Shown: positions 57,901 to 64,000 of the stretch, in pieces
How the letters are laid out: each line of letters begins with the position of its first letter
Numbering within the stretch: position 1 is the first letter of the stretch
Assembly (NCBI GenBank): GCA_964017155.1
Contig: OZ024856.1
Location: 4,253,825-4,317,824 of the forward strand
Source: Oasisia sp. SBJ-2009
Lineage: Eukaryota > Annelida > Polychaeta > Sabellida > Siboglinidae
DNA: 64,000 bases
Direction: 5' to 3'
Notes under the pieces: model-generated
Told to the model about the DNA's origin: nothing
The model's input: only the letters and a program-made list of their open reading frames with translations
Databases searched by the model: none
Program-made: the position numbers and the translations under genes

Positions 57901-60900
57901 ATATATATACATACATACACTATCTAACCATGACATGTCAGTAGATAATGCACAAGTCAGGAAGGTTTCACTGGCTGAGTCAGTGGCCCACAGCAGCAGT
58001 GGAAGAAATGATAATGTGGTTGGTTGAGCCACCTTTGATATACACCAGCCAGCTCTCTATGTGGTCCCTTAATGACCTGCGTAAGGATACAATGACTGCT
58101 CAACTGTGTTCACAGCACCTGTCAGAGCTAGTTTGTGTTGTCGTTATTCAAAATCCCAACACTGCACTTGATGTTAAACATGTCGTCAGTTTCCCTCTGC
58201 TCCAGTGCACCCAGCAGTCCAATAAAGTTGGCCATTATTCATCAATAGAAGATGACGCACTGGCATATTTCATTTGGAAGGTTTCTTGGAAGGGGGATTT
58301 CATTTGGACGGTTTCCTTCATTGAATACTGAAATAATTTAAACATTCTTTGAAAGTGTTCTTTTTGAAAACCAAGCAGTAGGATTTTTAAACAGAGGATG
58401 CTTAATGTGTTCAACACACTCCATTTCTAAATGAACGTCAGCAGTAGCATTATTGGATCCTAACTAGCAAACTTAATGGTTCATCTACTTGAAAATGTTG
58501 CACTAAAGATCTGTCACTGCCAACTTAGTGCCAAGTTACATAACCGTTGACATATTTGGTGACCATATTTGACTTATTTTGTCAGCTTTGTGTTGCCAGT
58601 TACAGCACGTTGATAATTCTCTGTGAACCAAAGGTGACCTTGTCGTCATTATCATCATTCACATTTCATTTTTCTTGGATTGTGAGTATATAGCAGGAAT
58701 ATTTGTACCCACTGACTGATAGATGTATGTCAAGTCTTCCGAAGGCTACATATGCTTTACCAATCATTGCAGTTATCATTAATCCGTGCAACCTATACTG
58801 TCAAGGTAACTGTAGTTAGTGTACGTTGCCAAGGTAGTTGAACACAGCTATCAGGTTACAGTCTTTTACAGTAGGGAGTTTTTTGAATTGAACCATGACA
58901 TCCTTGTGCTAAATGGAAGAATAAAATGACTGCATGCAGAAGAGCAGCAGGGAAAGTGGGAGTCGTAGAATATGGGTCCACCAGAATACGCTACTTCCGT
59001 ACATTGCTGCATGTTGACCTGTGATCTGGTGTCAAGACAAGAGTGTACTCATGTGCCAGATATTGGCACATAACAGAACTTGAAAAAAAATAGAAATAAG
59101 ACCAATTTCAGTGGGCTACTCTTGGTATGACAGCATATTTAGTGGTTAAAGGTCAGGGCAACTTTTCCACTATGTTTGTGAGCTCACTGTTGGCATGGAT
59201 GGGACGATAATCTTGGCACTGCAGTCGGCAAACTGAAGTCACTGGGTGTATTCGGGCCTTGGTTTTGGCCTCAAATCACCTGCTAGGGTAAGTCTATTGA
59301 ATAGTCTGATACTTGGTTTTGTTGCCAAATAATTGTGAAAGGCGTCATTAAGTAGCGGAAAACATCCAGCCTCAGAGGATTAAAAGCCCAGGGGGAATGC
59401 AATCCCAGCTGACACTGGCCTCCATACATAAGCTGGAGGCCAGTGTCTTGCTACAAAGGTTTGATCAGTGAGCTTTCTCAGCCCACGTGGTACACTCTAC
59501 ATAGAAACCACCCATGAAGACTACATGAACCGGTCATGTCACATGTCTAAGCCAAGTCTCTTTTGACCACAGCAGAATGTCAATTAGGACTTTCAGTCAG
59601 TGGAATTTTTTTTGCTGTTGTGTCAGCTATATTTTTCTGTGACAGATTTTGAAGAAATATGGATGCCCAGAGAAATCCACTGTCCCAATTCTGTAGTCCT
59701 TGGAGGAGGGGAATAGTCTGACTTGGTGCTGCCACAACCAATGTCTTGTGATGGCACCAATTATTACCTGGCGGAGGATGACTTTCTCACTTTCTATCAG
59801 CACTAGAGGTTCACTCAGATATGTGTTTATAGTCATGTGACACCATATACAGTCAGGTGATCAACAACCAATCAACACCCATGAGATGATAAGCAAAACA
59901 TGGCCTGCGATCACATCTTGGCCAATTCCATACTGTTCTGTGAGAGGAAAACACACCTAAACCGCTGATTCCAATTTGGTGAAGTTTTGCATTAGATCAT
60001 TATCTATTTTCATAAGTTAGGTAACATTGTCACAGTTTTAATATTGGATGATCCACAGCTGTTAATCCTGTGCAATATTCAGTCAGTCAGAATAGAGTGA
60101 ACTCATTTGGTGCAGCTGGATAAGTAAGACAACTAGTGACTACAGACCACACACAAACTAAGAAACTGAGACAGATCAACTAACTTGTTTGATGTTAGTT
60201 TAAATGCATAACTGTACTCTGACACCTGGCATTATTCTACAAAAAGCATAAACATACACAGTTAACAGAACCATCATTTCGGTAAAGTTAGTGGTCCCAC
60301 TGAAACTCTGCTGATCCATAATATTTTAACATCACAACGTAACCATAACATAACATTTTGGAAGTTAAAATTTCAATGTTCGTTAAAAATATGGATGTGC
60401 CAATACTTTAATTTTGAGAGTAGCCAGCCCGTCTGAGTGTTCCTGGTCTGTGGATTGGCAGTAATTGAGAACATCTGACACCAGACAGAGGTGGAGAAGC
60501 TCAGCAGAGGTTGGTTGGAACAATGACCATGGCTTGGTGCACATGTGTGTTGTATTTGTGACAGACCACCACCCAAATAGGCATTACAGTAATAGTATTA
60601 AGTTTACTAAGTTACATCACCATGTGGAAACTTAAGATAAGTTTGTATTTGACAATGTATTTGACAATTGACAAATCAATATTTTATTACAGCTGTATTA
60701 CACAATAATGCATTCCATTAGTTGGGCAGAGTCTTGTTGTTCCATGGGGCTAATCACTGATAATATAGTTGGTGCAGTTTTTTCACTTTTGTTGGTACAA
60801 ATCATTGAAATATCATAAAATTTCACATATCAAAACAATAAAATAATTCCAATTTTATAGTTAAAACTCTTGTGCTAGGTGATACGGGTAAATATGCATA

Positions 60901-61354
60901 ACTTGTTTAAAATTAGCATTGTACATTTTTCAATATTACAGTGGATACTAATTACTTCAGTGTGTGGTCACTGTACAGTGCATGTACACAGTACTAAACA
61001 CACCAAACATTCCATCTTGGGCTAACATAGGTGTATGGTGTACACTGCAGTGGGTGCATTTAAACTTACAAAATCATAGTTTTGAAACCAGAATATAGCA
61101 ATTCAGCAATGTGTAGTTAATTGAGTATGTAAAAAACAAAAAAAGGTAAGTTCTTATATAACACAGTATCCAGTCATTAGAAGTTAGGACTGTTCAAAGT
61201 ACTTTATATTTTACTCTCTAGCAGACCTTCTGGATTGAACACCATCTCAACTTCTCTAGGAAGCATTCAGCCATGTACTATTTATACATAAGTATCTACA
61301 ACTGTCTACAGCTAGGTATTCATTCAACAAACAAAGCTGCCCAAGATTCCATAT

Positions 61355-61435
61355 GATAGCACAGGTTTTGAACCAGGTCGTCCAGATTAATGTGATGCTC
61401 TAGGCACTACATAACTGTGCTCCAAGATTAAATCA
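61355..61435 (-). mobile_element. tRNA-derived SINE fragment (minus strand)
   Basis: On the minus strand TAGTGCCTAGAGC (61397-61409) resembles box A and GGTTCAAAACC (61364-61374) is box B, with tRNA-like spacing. Adjacent CTAGGAAGCATTCAGCCAT resembles CTGGGAAGTATTCAGCCAT near 49893, which may be a shared tail of the same family. Confidence 0.55.
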
Positions 61436-63269
61436 AAAAAGCTACTTATGAAAAATCTATTATCACTAGACATGTGTTATACTAAATTATACAAACAAAC
61501 AGATCTGAGTTTACCGCAGGGTGGTTTAAAATACCAGTGAATTTGATGTGCATGTCATGAATAGAGATACTGTATATACAGTGGAGAGTCGACTAGTGAC
61601 ATGATGATACAGTTGTAAACATGTACAGCTGTCATGGCTACAAGCCAGACGGCGGAAGGTAAATAACCTGAAGATGGCACACGGCCAAAGACGTCAGTTG
61701 TATAGCCCAGTGGGAATAAAATCAATCGTTTGTAATTAGCAGAAGGAGAATCACCAAATTCCTGATAAAAGATACCGACACGGGTCATTAGAAAATCTTA
61801 TAAAGGCTTGGCATTGTTGATGACACCTTCGCGGAAACCATCCTTATTAAACGTAGCATGAAATTTTAATACCAGATTATGACGTCAGTAATAGGACATT
61901 GTTGTTTGTGTATGACAACAAAAGCACAGCATGCAATCTAGTGTTTGTATTGTTACTAGCAACAATAGTGAGACGCCTACATAGGATGGCATTTAGAAGC
62001 AGTTTTGTTGACCTTAATTGTCCTTATCAAAGGTAACATCAAGTTTTAATTATATGTTCTTTCATAGAGTATTCATCAGGTGTACGGAAAGGCAGAAAGC
62101 TGACTTTTTTTGTAAGAAAAGTTAACAGGATGGATTGTAGAACTGATGGATCTTAATTTAACATACTATTAACTGTTGAATTGTTTGATGGTTTTAGCAA
62201 AATAAAACATAATTTGTACAAATTGAATAATTCTTCACAGTGACTAGCAATTGCCCCTTCCCATAGGTATGATGTCTCATGAAATGATTACTATAAACAT
62301 TTAAGGGAAACTGTAAGTACCAGTACAGTTTCAAGATAGACTTACATGACCAATGGCTGTATACTCTCAACAATATGAATAAAACTGAAATATAAACGTA
62401 TTGTAATGCTATTAAATGGTAAAGACAATTACCATGATATGATTATGTCTCCAGTATTAATTTTGACATCACACAATACAACTTATTGTGGACAAAATGT
62501 TCATACATGCAGTGTTTAACATCTCCACATGTAGATGCTCTTGTTTACATTTTGATGTGATGTATTTTTTATTTCTTCAAAGTAGATACATTTCTTGTTG
62601 TCTAACTACCATAATGATTGCATGTATTGATGTATATAGACACTGTATGTTCTCAGATATTCTAAACATAAAATTAATAACTTGTGTGTATTATATCTTT
62701 TGTACACTTATCATTTGTATGTCCAAATGCATAAAGTGACCCTACTTTTTCCGACACCACGTGTAATTATTTGTGTGTATTGTATGTTTTTGGACAGGGG
62801 AGAATATACTTATTTTTACATCTCCAAATACATACAGTCATCATAGTAGAGGACAGAACATCATAATGGTGAGGGTGGCAGCAAACACACCCTACCCTTA
62901 CAGGAAGGGTTCACAGGAACTAGCTTCTCACTGAAGTGAAGTGTATATAGCGAGTTGTCTAAACTCTCATTTTCTAAGATAAGAGAATGAAGTGTGTCGT
63001 TCACAGGCAACTGCTAGATAAGAGACTTGTCTCCTTACTTTAACTCGAGTCTCATACATGTTTTAGCTGCGAAGCATTTACCCTGTAGTAGTCCCACACC
63101 CATTCATATTACCCCAGTCCTGCTTCATCCTTGAAGCATTTACCCACTTGTTACAGTATGGGTGGGAGTTTCCACAAATGTCTTGACATGCACGACCACA
63201 CATGTTGCCTCAATAACACATTTAGTTACAATCACACAAAACATTCAATATACTATTGCTTACATACTT

Positions 63270-63270
<1 letters not shown>

Positions 63271-63312
<42 letters not shown>

Positions 63313-63331
63313 TAGATAGAGAGAGAGAGAA
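63271..63331. repeat. (GA)n microsatellite
   Basis: About 60 bp of AG repeat with GGAG and GATAGATA interruptions; intergenic. Confidence 0.95.
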
Positions 63332-64000
63332 GCTGATTTTGAGAGCAAGGCAGTAAATCATTTAATTCATAAACTGCCACGTCAGATTTCTGGTGCTACG
63401 ACATCTGGTGCAGACTAACAGGATTAACTACCAGAACTACTTAATTACTGACGGCATCTCGCCACATTATTAATCAGTCATTTTCTATATGTATGCTGGT
63501 TTGAATGTGTAACTGATAATAATATAATATAATATAATTCATGTACATAGTACACACTGGGTTGAACAGAATGGTATGACAGGTAGATGGAGAGAATTAA
63601 CGGAAATAGAAAAGGACTGTGGAATTACGATCAGAATTGAGAGACAGCAGCTAAGGCAGACTCTGATACATAGAGTATGCTCTGTCTAATACATGTTAAT
63701 AAAATATTATTATTGGTGGGAGGAACAGCTAGATATTTTTATTTTTCTGAATATAATGATACATGTACGCCTGCACAATAATTGCTGAAAGTGTACCCAT
63801 TAATTTAATAAATCAATAGATCAACATGACTTCTTCTTCCACTTTCCCGTGAACGTTATAAATCATGCAGACATGATATGATATGTGAGTCGTGACATAT
63901 ATTGTAATAAGTACAATTAATGATTTATATTATAACCAATTAAACAGTGTAGGAAATTAGGATTTACAGAGCCCTAGTCTAGGCAAACTGTTGTATATCT

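Larger units (their letters stand above)
54901..64000. other. About 9.1 kb upstream of the zinc-finger gene, no gene supported
   Basis: Both strands show only short ORFs without recognisable protein character or splice-consistent series. There are simple repeats: AT at about 57888-57912, a G-rich then GA run at 56860-56890 and GA at 63271-63331. There is also a small duplication of TTTCATTTGGA(A/C)GGTTTC at 58268/58299 and a SINE-like piece at 61355-61435. Non-coding first exon(s) of the zinc-finger gene could lie here. Confidence 0.55.

Overview
The window is eukaryotic nuclear DNA from an animal. Genes are split by many short-to-medium GT-AG introns, intergenic DNA is AT-rich, there are tRNA-derived SINE-like pieces and inverted-repeat elements, and every recognisable protein is a metazoan family. 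The Mutator-like transposon relic and the repeat landscape suggest a marine invertebrate, perhaps a mollusc or other lophotrochozoan. That placement is inference; nothing here fixes the species.

Layout: (1) 1-17156 (+) carries exportin-1 (XPO1/CRM1) without its first coding exon(s), in 23 visible exons, with a roughly 2 kb 3' UTR ending near 19.24 kb. (2) 20666-21574 (-) is a two-exon gene for a small DMAC1-like membrane protein, convergent with XPO1. (3) 21.6-27.5 kb is intergenic, with inverted-repeat elements, a 175-bp tandem repeat and a 240-bp direct duplication. (4) 27614-42812 (+) is a complete 14-exon gene for a 656-residue S9-family serine peptidase (beta-propeller plus alpha/beta hydrolase, Ser-Asp-His triad visible). 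Its introns hold a 1.6-kb foldback element and a broken Mutator-like transposase. (5) 47185-54566 (-) is a four-coding-exon C2HC zinc-finger protein of the ZC2HC1 family, convergent with the peptidase gene. (6) 54.6-64.0 kb has no gene I can support. The genes are unrelated housekeeping-type functions (nuclear export, mitochondrial assembly, peptidase, zinc finger); I see no shared pathway.

The striking signal is in the minisatellites. In all three multi-intron genes, nearly every minisatellite (units 12-45 bp) abuts a splice junction, and in most cases the unit is itself a copy of the junction: the splice site plus the first or last 10-30 exon bases. The clearest acceptor cases end at 10685, 28448, 33165, 36289 and 52883 (-). 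Donor cases are at 8802, 15113 and, most dramatically, 52191 (-), where about 2.26 kb of a 12-bp unit repeats an in-phase CAG|GT(A/G) donor over and over. I assembled all three long genes by hand; exon lengths sum to whole codons (3144 nt for the XPO1 part, 1971 nt for the peptidase, 2136 nt for the zinc-finger gene), which supports the junction placements.
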